Source of the DNA: Ruminococcus sp. CAG:382
GTDB taxonomy: Bacteria > Bacillota > Clostridia > Oscillospirales > CAG-382
DNA: 5,911 bases
Reading direction: 5' to 3'
Assembly (NCBI GenBank): GCA_000433115.1
Contig: FR892236.1
Coordinates: 33,328 to 39,238 of the forward strand
The stretch's first letter is position 1. Each line of letters starts with the position of its first letter. Both the position numbers and the translations under genes were made by a program. The notes beneath the pieces were generated by a model. The model was not told the DNA's origin, made no database searches, and saw only the letters and a program-made list of their open reading frames with translations. Of the stretch, positions 1-5,764 are shown piece by piece.

Positions 1-862
1 GGGTGTCGTTTCCCGTATACTTCCTCCCGAGGATATGCCCTTCCTTGCGGACGGCACACCTCTTGATATAGTGCTTAACCCGCTGGGCGTTCCTTCCCGA
101 ATGAACATCGGTCAGGTGCTTGAGGTCCATCTGGGTATCGCCGCAAAGAAGCTGGGCTGGAAGATAATGACCCCGGTATTCAACGGCGCAAACGAAGCCG
201 AAATTGCGGAGTGTCTGCGTCAGGCAGGACTGCGTGATGACGGAAAGACGACGCTTTACGACGGCAGAACGGGCAAGCCCTTCGACAATCCCGTCACCGT
301 GGGCATAATGTATTATCTTAAGCTGCATCATCTTGTCGACGATAAGATTCACGCCCGTTCCACCGGCCCCTATTCTCTCGTAACGCAGCAGCCTCTGGGC
401 GGTAAGGCTCAGTTCGGCGGTCAGCGTTTCGGTGAAATGGAAGTCTGGGCGCTGGAGGCATACGGCGCCGCATACACCCTTCAGGAGATCCTGACTGTCA
501 AGTCGGACGATATCAAGGGTCGTGTCAAGGCGTACGAAGCAATCGTCAAGGGCGAGAACATTCCCACTCCCGGCGTACCCGCATCCTTCAAAGTCCTTGT
601 CAAAGAGCTTCAGTCTCTCGGTCTTGATGTCCGCGTGCTCGATAAGAACGATGCGGAGATCAACCTCAAGGATTATGAGGATACCGAAGCCGATGAAAGA
701 AAGTTCAGCGACGAAGAGATCGGCGAAAGCATTTTCGACGATGCCAACCCCATGTTTGACGACGAAGAAGGCGTGGAGCACCGCGACGACGAGCCGGACG
801 ACGAGATACTTGAAGACGATATGTTCGGCACGGCGTTCGACGAAGGCGAGGACGACGAATGA
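1..862 (+). CDS. rpoB: RNA polymerase beta subunit, C-terminal part (5' end outside window)
   Basis: This is the C-terminal end of the beta subunit of DNA-dependent RNA polymerase, the cytoplasmic core enzyme that transcribes all genes. The reading frame is open from base 2, so 286 codons are present and the first ATG (35) is an internal methionine. Recognisable family blocks are DGTPLDIVLNPLGVPSRMN, then DDKIHARSTGPYS and QQPLGGKAQFGGQRFGEMEV, then WALEAYGAAYTLQEILTVKSD. These form the conserved C-terminal region that clamps onto beta' and builds switch 3. The rifampicin-binding region lies upstream and is not visible. The last 61 residues (codons from 677) are a variable tail with 31 Asp/Glu and only three Arg/Lys. 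The gene ends in TGA followed directly by an in-frame TAA. rpoC follows after 47 bases, the usual co-transcribed arrangement. Identity is certain; only the 5' part is missing. Confidence 0.98.
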   Translation, partial: GVVSRILPPEDMPFLADGTPLDIVLNPLGVPSRMNIGQVLEVHLGIAAKKLGWKIMTPVFNGANEAEIAECLRQAGLRDDGKTTLYDGRTGKPFDNPVTVGIMYYLKLHHLVDDKIHARSTGPYSLVTQQPLGGKAQFGGQRFGEMEVWALEAYGAAYTLQEILTVKSDDIKGRVKAYEAIVKGENIPTPGVPASFKVLVKELQSLGLDVRVLDKNDAEINLKDYEDTEADERKFSDEEIGESIFDDANPMFDDEEGVEHRDDEPDDEILEDDMFGTAFDEGEDDE

Positions 863-893
863 TAACCCGCTGTAACCTGCGTTCAGTTTGATA

Positions 894-900
894 AGAAAGG
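894..900 (+). promoter_or_regulatory. Ribosome binding site of rpoC
   Basis: The purine run AGAAAGG lies nine bases before the ATG at 910. It supports this ATG as the rpoC start, and the protein read from it begins like other Firmicutes beta' subunits. It is weaker than the AAGGAGG sites in front of rpsL and rpsG. Confidence 0.7.
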
Positions 901-909
901 CAGAATATT

Positions 910-3900
910 ATGGACAATACAAATATAGAGTTTGAATCCATACAGATCGGACTTGCGTCTCCCGAGAAGATAAGAGAATGGTCCTATGGCGAGGTGAAGA
1001 AGCCCGAAACCATCAATTACAGAACCCTCAAACCCGAACGCGAGGGACTGTTCTGCGAGCGTATTTTCGGACCGACGAAGGACTGGGAGTGCCACTGCGG
1101 AAAATATAAACGCGGCGCACGCTACAAGGGCAAGATCTGCGAAAAGTGCGGCGTCGAAATAACGACAAACAAGGTAAGACGTGAACGTATGGGTCATGTC
1201 GAGCTTGCCGCTCCCGTATCCCATATCTGGTATTTCCGCGCGATCCCGTCCCGTATGGGTATGCTCCTTGACATATCTCCGAAGCTCCTTGAAAAGGTGC
1301 TCTATTTCGGCAGCTATATCGTCATCGATCCGGGCGATACACCCCTTGAAAAGAAACAGCTTTTAAGCGAGACACAATATAAAGAATATTACGAAAAATA
1401 CGAAAACGATTTCCGTGTCGGCATGGGCGCCGAGGCGATCAAGGAGCTTCTTCAGGAGCTTGACCTTGACGCGCTGTCCGAAATGCTCAAAACCGAGCTT
1501 CAGACCGCACAGGGTCAGAGAAAGATACGCTTCATAAAGCGTCTTGAAATCGTCGAAGCGTTCAGACTTTCCGGCAACCGCCCCGAATGGATGATTCTTG
1601 AGGCAATTCCCGTAATCCCGCCGGATATCCGCCCGATGGTGCAGCTTGACGGCGGCAGATTCGCAACGAGCGACATAAATGATCTGTACAGACGTGTCAT
1701 CAACCGTAACAACCGTCTGAGACGACTTATGGAGCTTGAAGCGCCCGACATCATCATCAGAAACGAAAAGCGTATGCTTCAGGAAGCTGTCGACGCTTTG
1801 TTTGACAACGGCCGCCGCGGACGCCCCGTGACCGGACCGAGCAACCGCCCGCTCAAATCTCTTTCCGAGATGCTGCGCGGTAAGCAGGGACGTTTCAGAC
1901 AGAACCTGCTCGGTAAACGTGTTGACTATTCCGGACGTTCCGTTATCGTCGTCGGACCCGACCTCAAGATTTTCCAGTGCGGTCTGCCCAAGGAAATGGC
2001 TCTTGAGCTGTTCAAGCCCTTCGTCATGAAAGCGCTTGTCGCCGCAGGCAAATCTTCCAATATAAAAGACGCGAAAAAGCGCGTCGAAAAAGCAACTCCC
2101 GAGGTATGGGACGCGCTTGAAAATGTCATCAAGGAGCATCCCGTGCTCCTCAACCGTGCGCCGACCCTGCACAGACTTTCGATTCAGGCGTTCGAGCCTA
2201 TCCTTGTCGAGGGCAGAGCCATAAAGCTTCACCCGCTGGTCTGCTCACCGTTCAACGCCGACTTTGACGGCGACCAGATGCCTGTCCACGTTCCGCTTTC
2301 GTCGGAAGCACAGGCTGAATCCCGCTTCCTGATGCTTTCCGCCAATAACCTCCTGAAGCCCGTCAACGGTCACGCCGTAACGACACTTTCACAGGACATG
2401 GTACTCGGCTCCTTCTATCTCACTCTTGACAAGGACGGAGAACCGGGCGAAGGCAGATATTTCACAGGCTATGACGAGGCTGTCCTCGCATATGAGCTCG
2501 GCGAAATAACACTCCATTCAAAAATCCACTGCCGCGTGTATCAGACCTATGACGGCAAGCCCGAACAGGGCGTTATCGATACAACGCTCGGCAAAATGAT
2601 ATTCAACCAGCCCATCCCGCAGGATCTCGGCTTTGTTGACAGAACGGATCCCGCAAACCGCTTCAAGCTGGAAATCGATTTCCGTACCACCAACAACGAG
2701 CTGTCACAGATCGTTGACCGCACAATCGAAAAGCACGGCAACGCAAGGACCTGCGAGGTGCTGGACGCCATGAAGGCGCAGGGCTTCAAGTATTCGACCC
2801 TCGGCGCGATAACCATCTCGGTGTACGATATGTCCGTCCCGCCCGAAAAGAAGGAGCTGCTTGAAGAAGCCGATAAAAAGGTCGACGTCATCACCGACTT
2901 CTATAAAAACGGTATGCTCTCCAACGCCGAACGCCGCGAGAGAGTCATCGCCATCTGGGATCGCTGCACCAAGGACGTTGCCGACGCACTTCAGAAAAAC
3001 CTTGACAAGTTCAACCCCATCAACATGATGGCGGTTTCCGGTGCCCGCGGTTCAATCAAACAGATAAGACAGCTTGCCGGTATGCGCGGACTTATGGCAT
3101 CCGCCTCCGGTGAAACGATCGAACTTCCTATCAAAGCAAACTTCCGCGAAGGCATGAAGATTCTTGAATACTTCACCGCCGCCAGAGGTGCCCGTAAGGG
3201 TCTTGCCGATACGGCTCTCCGTACCGCCGACTCCGGCTACCTCACAAGACGTCTGGTTGACGTTTCTCAGGACGTGATTGTCAGAGAAGAAAACTGCCAC
3301 GATCAGCGCGGTCTCTGGGTCTCCAAGATCGTCGATGTCCTGTCCAACGGCAAGGAAGAAGTGATCGAGCCGTTTGCCGACCGCCTTGTCGGCAGATATA
3401 CGATCGGCGACGTTGTCGACCCGAATACGGGCGCTGTCATCGTCCCCGATGACACAATGATGTCCGAAAACGACGCAAAGCGCATCGTTGATGCGGGAAT
3501 CACCTCCGTCCATATCCGCTCCGTCATCAATTGCCGCGCAAAGCACGGCTGCTGCGTACACTGCTACGGCGCGGACCTTGCAACCAAAATGCCTGTCAGT
3601 GTAGGCGAATCCGTCGGTATCATCGCGGCTCAGTCCATCGGTGAACCCGGTACACAGCTTACCATGAGAACGTTCCACTCCGGCGGTATCGCCGGCGGCG
3701 ATATCACTCAGGGTCTTCCCCGAGTCGAAGAAATCTTCGAGGCAAGACGTCCGAAGAAGACCGCGATACTCTCCGACTTCGACGGCACAGTCCACATAGA
3801 AGAGGTCAAGCGTACCAAGCAGATCACCGTCGTTGACGACGAAACCGGCAAAGCACGCTCCACCAGCGTTCCTTATACACTCAAGATAAACGTCGAGGAA

Positions 3901-4485
3901 GGCGCACACGTAAAGAAGTGCCAGAAGCTCACCGACGGTACGGAAGCACCTGCGGATATTCTCCGTATCAGCGGACTTGATGCCGTGTACTCGTACGTTA
4001 TCAAGGAAATTCAGCGCGTTTACCGTCTGCAGGCGGTTGAGATAAGCGACAAGCACGTCGAGGTCATCGCAAAGCAGATGACAAGACGTATCAGAATCGA
4101 CGACGCAGGCGATACAAAGCTGCTCGTCGGCTCAAACGTTGACATTTCCGAATTCTCCACCGCAAATGAAGAAATAGAAGCATATAACGCCGCTCATCCC
4201 GAAGAAACTCCCAAGCTGGAGGCAAAGGGCGAGGCGATGCTCCTCGGTATCACCAAGGCATCCCTGTCCACCGACTCCTTCCTGTCCGCCGCATCCTTCC
4301 AGGAGACCACAAAAGTACTCACCGAAGCCGCAGTGAAGGGCAAGCGCGACCCGCTGCTCGGACTTAAGGAAAATGTTATCATCGGTAAGCTTATCCCCGC
4401 AGGTACCGGAATGAAGGTGTACCGCGATGTTGAGCTTGATGTCGGAAACGGGGAAATATACGGCGACGAACCCGCCAGGATCTGA
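910..4485 (+). CDS. rpoC: RNA polymerase beta' subunit
   Basis: This is the beta' subunit, which with beta forms the active-site cleft of RNA polymerase. The 1191-residue length fits Firmicutes (about 1200) and lacks the large E. coli trigger-loop insert. Visible in order: N-terminal zinc site Cys61, Cys63, Cys77 and Cys80; rudder region around 299-318 (NGRRGRPVTGPSNRPLKSLS); switch 2 around 321-343 (GKRVDYSGR); catalytic NADFDGDQM at 449-457, with Asp451, Asp453 and Asp455 binding the Mg ion; F-loop near 723-738; bridge helix around 759-790 (GARKGLADTALRTADSGYL); second zinc site Cys796, Cys875, Cys882 and Cys885; trigger loop start LTMRTFH with Met919 and His923; and the C-terminal DPLLGLKENVIIGKLIPAGTGM block of the switch region. 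All catalytic and zinc residues are present. Oddities are one extra residue inside the first zinc site and unusual residues flanking the catalytic motif and bridge helix. It follows rpoB and is probably co-transcribed with it. Confidence 0.98.
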   Translation: MDNTNIEFESIQIGLASPEKIREWSYGEVKKPETINYRTLKPEREGLFCERIFGPTKDWECHCGKYKRGARYKGKICEKCGVEITTNKVRRERMGHVELAAPVSHIWYFRAIPSRMGMLLDISPKLLEKVLYFGSYIVIDPGDTPLEKKQLLSETQYKEYYEKYENDFRVGMGAEAIKELLQELDLDALSEMLKTELQTAQGQRKIRFIKRLEIVEAFRLSGNRPEWMILEAIPVIPPDIRPMVQLDGGRFATSDINDLYRRVINRNNRLRRLMELEAPDIIIRNEKRMLQEAVDALFDNGRRGRPVTGPSNRPLKSLSEMLRGKQGRFRQNLLGKRVDYSGRSVIVVGPDLKIFQCGLPKEMALELFKPFVMKALVAAGKSSNIKDAKKRVEKATPEVWDALENVIKEHPVLLNRAPTLHRLSIQAFEPILVEGRAIKLHPLVCSPFNADFDGDQMPVHVPLSSEAQAESRFLMLSANNLLKPVNGHAVTTLSQDMVLGSFYLTLDKDGEPGEGRYFTGYDEAVLAYELGEITLHSKIHCRVYQTYDGKPEQGVIDTTLGKMIFNQPIPQDLGFVDRTDPANRFKLEIDFRTTNNELSQIVDRTIEKHGNARTCEVLDAMKAQGFKYSTLGAITISVYDMSVPPEKKELLEEADKKVDVITDFYKNGMLSNAERRERVIAIWDRCTKDVADALQKNLDKFNPINMMAVSGARGSIKQIRQLAGMRGLMASASGETIELPIKANFREGMKILEYFTAARGARKGLADTALRTADSGYLTRRLVDVSQDVIVREENCHDQRGLWVSKIVDVLSNGKEEVIEPFADRLVGRYTIGDVVDPNTGAVIVPDDTMMSENDAKRIVDAGITSVHIRSVINCRAKHGCCVHCYGADLATKMPVSVGESVGIIAAQSIGEPGTQLTMRTFHSGGIAGGDITQGLPRVEEIFEARRPKKTAILSDFDGTVHIEEVKRTKQITVVDDETGKARSTSVPYTLKINVEEGAHVKKCQKLTDGTEAPADILRISGLDAVYSYVIKEIQRVYRLQAVEISDKHVEVIAKQMTRRIRIDDAGDTKLLVGSNVDISEFSTANEEIEAYNAAHPEETPKLEAKGEAMLLGITKASLSTDSFLSAASFQETTKVLTEAAVKGKRDPLLGLKENVIIGKLIPAGTGMKVYRDVELDVGNGEIYGDEPARI

Positions 4486-4496
4486 AAATCGCAAAC

Positions 4497-4534
4497 CGGA
4501 AATGCGCAGGTCCTGACCGCACAGCGCATTTCCG
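4497..4534 (+). other. Perfect inverted repeat after rpoC (RNA stem-loop)
   Basis: Arms 4497-4507 (CGGAAATGCGC) and 4524-4534 (GCGCATTTCCG) are perfectly complementary over 11 bp, with a 16-base loop. The repeat starts 12 bases after the rpoC stop. No T run follows the second arm, so it is not a standard intrinsic terminator. In RNA it could protect the rpoC 3' end from exonucleases or act as a pause hairpin. The structure is seen in the sequence; the function is inferred. Confidence 0.6.
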
Positions 4535-4549
4535 CACATATGCAAGCCA

Positions 4550-4582
4550 TTCGAAAAGGCAGATAATCTCTGCTTTTTCGGA
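4550..4582 (+). terminator. Probable intrinsic terminator between rpoC and rpsL
   Basis: Arms 4550-4563 and 4569-4582 pair over 14 positions, two of them G-U, around the five-base loop TAATC. The core reads AAAAGGCAGA / loop / TCTGCTTTTTCG: an A run, a short GC-containing stem and a T run of five, which is the intrinsic terminator pattern. The stem before the T run is only five to six pairs, so termination of rpoC transcripts may be partial. On the opposite strand it also reads as a stem followed by CTTTT. Confidence 0.55.
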
Positions 4583-4616
4583 GCGATTTGTGCATTTTCT
4601 CTCCAAATATATCGCT
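4582..4616 (+). other. Third inverted repeat in the rpoC–rpsL gap
   Basis: AGCGAT (4582-4587) and ATCGCT (4611-4616) are complementary. The pairing can be extended inward by TTG (4588-4590) with CAA (4604-4606), leaving ATAT bulged. It abuts the 3' edge of the preceding hairpin and ends six bases before the AT-rich stretch upstream of the rpsL promoter. It is weaker than the two stems before it and could be coincidental. Confidence 0.35.
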
Positions 4617-4645
4617 GCATGCGAAAATCTTAATTATATCGGGTA

Positions 4646-4674
4646 TTGACAAAGGTCATATCTGCTGATATAAT
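4646..4674 (+). promoter_or_regulatory. Strong sigma-A promoter of rpsL-rpsG-fusA
   Basis: A perfect -35 box TTGACA (4646-4651) and a perfect -10 box TATAAT (4669-4674) are separated by exactly 17 bases. TG at 4666-4667, one base before the -10 box, makes it an extended -10 promoter as well. The stretch 4622-4640 just upstream is AT-rich and could act as an UP element. Transcription should start near G4681, giving a leader of about 42 bases before rpsL. This is about as close to the housekeeping consensus as promoters get and fits a highly expressed ribosomal protein operon. The start point is predicted, not measured. Confidence 0.93.
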
Positions 4675-4680
4675 AATTCT

Positions 4681-4697
4681 GTTGCGGAATTTGCAAC
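4681..4697 (+). promoter_or_regulatory. Stem-loop at the predicted 5' end of the rpsL transcript
   Basis: GTTGC (4681-4685) pairs with GCAAC (4693-4697), and G4686 with T4692 adds a wobble pair. The first base of the stem coincides with the transcription start predicted from the promoter. A hairpin at the extreme 5' end is known to stabilise mRNAs by limiting access of 5'-end-dependent nucleases. That role is inferred here. Confidence 0.5.
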
Positions 4698-4709
4698 ATA
4701 TCCTTGAGG

Positions 4710-4716
4710 AAGGAGG
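4710..4716 (+). promoter_or_regulatory. Ribosome binding site of rpsL
   Basis: AAGGAGG is fully complementary to the 16S anti-Shine-Dalgarno sequence and lies six bases before the ATG at 4723, fixing the start of S12. Confidence 0.9.
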
Positions 4717-4722
4717 AAAACA

Positions 4723-5136
4723 ATGCCTACATTTAACCAACTGGTAAGACATGGCAGACAGTCCGCTGCGTATAAGTCCAAGGCTCCCGCACTTCAGACA
4801 AGCCTTAACTCAATCCGCAAAATATCTGTCGACCTGCCGTCTCCCCAGAAAAGAGGCGTCTGCACCAAGGTTGCGATCAAAACACCGAAAAAGCCGAACT
4901 CGGCTCAGCGTAAGATCGCAAGAGTCAGACTCACCAACGGTATTGAGGTAACGTCCTATATTCCCGGAATCGGTCACAATCTTCAGGAGCACTCTGTCGT
5001 ACTGATCAGAGGCGGAAGAGTCAGAGACCTGCCCGGCGTACGTTATCACATCATCCGCGGTACTCTTGACACCCAGGGTGTGGCAAAGAGAAATCAGAGC
5101 CGTTCGAAATACGGCGCAAAGGCTCCCAAGAAATAA
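4723..5136 (+). CDS. rpsL: Small-subunit ribosomal protein S12
   Basis: S12 sits at the decoding centre of the 30S subunit, where it helps monitor codon–anticodon pairing and is the classical streptomycin-resistance locus. The 137 residues match the Firmicutes form: compared with E. coli there are about 13 extra residues between PAL (22-24) and PQKRGVCT (41-48), as in Bacillus (138 residues). The decoding loop TPKKPNSA (54-61) is intact, with Lys56 and Lys57. The second loop reads GGRVRDLPGVRYH, with Arg101 where the family almost always has Lys; this is E. coli Lys87 and Bacillus Lys101. Asp102, the methylthiolation target in E. coli, is present. Gln62 replaces the usual Leu or Met after PNSA. 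The C-terminus RSKYGAKAPKK is typical. The gene heads the str operon, with its own consensus promoter and an AAGGAGG site six bases before the ATG. Confidence 0.98.
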   Translation: MPTFNQLVRHGRQSAAYKSKAPALQTSLNSIRKISVDLPSPQKRGVCTKVAIKTPKKPNSAQRKIARVRLTNGIEVTSYIPGIGHNLQEHSVVLIRGGRVRDLPGVRYHIIRGTLDTQGVAKRNQSRSKYGAKAPKK

Positions 5137-5150
5137 GGAGCAGCAAACAA

Positions 5151-5219
5151 GAAAATTTTTTCGGTGCTATAAAGCATATTATATATATCGCTTCTTAGCA
5201 CTTACGGAAAGAAATTTTC
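5151..5219 (+). promoter_or_regulatory. Long intercistronic RNA hairpin, candidate S7 feedback site
   Basis: The rpsL–rpsG gap (140 bases) holds a segment that can fold into one long hairpin. The outer stem pairs 5151-5161 with 5209-5219 (11 pairs, one G-U). After C5162-G5207 and an internal loop, 5164-5169 (GTGCTA) pairs with 5196-5201 (TAGCAC). After a two-by-two internal loop, 5172-5175 (AAGC) pairs with 5190-5193 (GCTT), capped by an AT-rich helix, 5176-5179 with 5185-5188. In E. coli this intercistronic region is where S7 represses str translation. I do not recognise this fold as the E. coli element; the role is inferred from location. Confidence 0.5.
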
Positions 5220-5261
5220 GAGTACCTGTGAACTCATCTGAGCCTATTATGGCTATTAATG

Positions 5262-5268
5262 AAGGAGG
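5262..5268 (+). promoter_or_regulatory. Ribosome binding site that decides the rpsG start
   Basis: AAGGAGG lies eight bases before the GTG at 5277. It overlaps the reading frame that would begin at the in-frame ATG at 5259, so that ATG cannot use it. The site therefore selects the GTG start. Confidence 0.9.
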
Positions 5269-5276
5269 GAAGAATA

Positions 5277-5747
5277 GTGCCGAGAAGAGTGCATGGTTTC
5301 AAAAGAGATGTACTGCCTGATCCGATCTACAATTCTGTTCTGGTGACAAAGCTCATCAACAACATTATGTATGACGGCAAGAAGGGCGTCGCTCAGAAAA
5401 TCGTTTACGATGCCTTCGATATCGTCAAGACAAAGACGAACGAAGATCCTCTCGAACAGTTCCGCAAGGCTGTCGAGAACATTATGCCTAATCTTGAAGT
5501 AAAGGCTGTCCGCCGCGGCGGTTCGAACTACCAGGTTCCTATGGAAGTACGTGCCGACAGACGTCAGACCCTCGGACTGCGTTGGCTTACCACCTACGCA
5601 AGATCCAGAGGCGATAAGACAATGAGCGAACGCCTCGCAGCCGAAATTATTGACGCAGTCAATAACGCAGGCGGCGCAGTCAAGAAGAAGGAAGATACTC
5701 ATAAAATGGCAGAGGCTAACAAGGCCTTCGCACATTATCGCTGGTAA
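5277..5747 (+). CDS. rpsG: Small-subunit ribosomal protein S7
   Basis: S7 is a primary 16S rRNA-binding protein that nucleates assembly of the 30S head and lines the E site; in E. coli it also represses its own operon. Starting at GTG gives 156 residues, exactly the usual Firmicutes length, and the protein begins PRRVHGFKRDVLPDPIYNS after the initiator, aligning with the family start. The in-frame ATG at 5259 would add six residues, has no upstream binding site of its own, and overlaps the AAGGAGG at 5262. Family blocks are DVLPDPIYNS near the N-terminus, GGSNYQVPMEV (the beta-hairpin region), RQTLGLRWL, and the C-terminal KKKEDTHKMAEANKAFAHYRW block. The first residues (RRVHGFK) differ from the commoner RKGPVTK type at equal length. 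It lies 140 bases after rpsL, behind a structured leader, and 17 bases before fusA. Confidence 0.97.
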   Translation: MPRRVHGFKRDVLPDPIYNSVLVTKLINNIMYDGKKGVAQKIVYDAFDIVKTKTNEDPLEQFRKAVENIMPNLEVKAVRRGGSNYQVPMEVRADRRQTLGLRWLTTYARSRGDKTMSERLAAEIIDAVNNAGGAVKKKEDTHKMAEANKAFAHYRW

Positions 5748-5764
5748 AAACAAAGGAGTACGGT

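Noticed and set aside
35..37. ATG that could be taken as a gene start
   Set aside because: The frame is open to the left edge and the 11 residues before it (VSRILPPEDM context) match rpoB, so this is an internal methionine.
522..875. Plus-strand frame overlapping the rpoB tail
   Set aside because: It is rich in Ser, Arg and Thr, as expected from a frameshifted acidic tail; rpoB in the other frame is clearly the real product.
863..882. Imperfect tandem repeat TAACCCGCTG / TAACCTGCGT in the rpoB–rpoC gap
   Set aside because: Only seven of ten positions match and no stem, promoter or other signal accompanies it; chance is enough.
1363..2232. Open reading frame of 289 codons on the minus strand inside rpoC
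   Set aside because: It lies wholly antisense to the conserved beta' core, has no recognisable family, and such long antisense frames are common opposite highly biased coding sequence.
3052..4056. Open reading frame of 334 codons on the minus strand inside rpoC
   Set aside because: It is antisense to the bridge helix and trigger loop coding region, and its protein resembles nothing I recognise. It is best explained as a codon-bias shadow.
4132..4652. Minus-strand frames running from the rpoC 3' end through the gap
   Set aside because: They cross the inverted repeats, have no convincing ribosome binding site or family resemblance, and differ from an L7Ae-like protein.
5157..5185. Possible promoter in the AT-rich part of the rpsL–rpsG gap
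   Set aside because: TATA-like hexamers are present but no acceptable -35 box lies at 16-18 bases; the AT runs are better explained by the hairpin.
5249..5320. Short frame starting MAINEGGKNSAEK that overlaps the rpsG start
   Set aside because: It has no ribosome binding site upstream and arises from reading the rpsG binding site and start in another frame.
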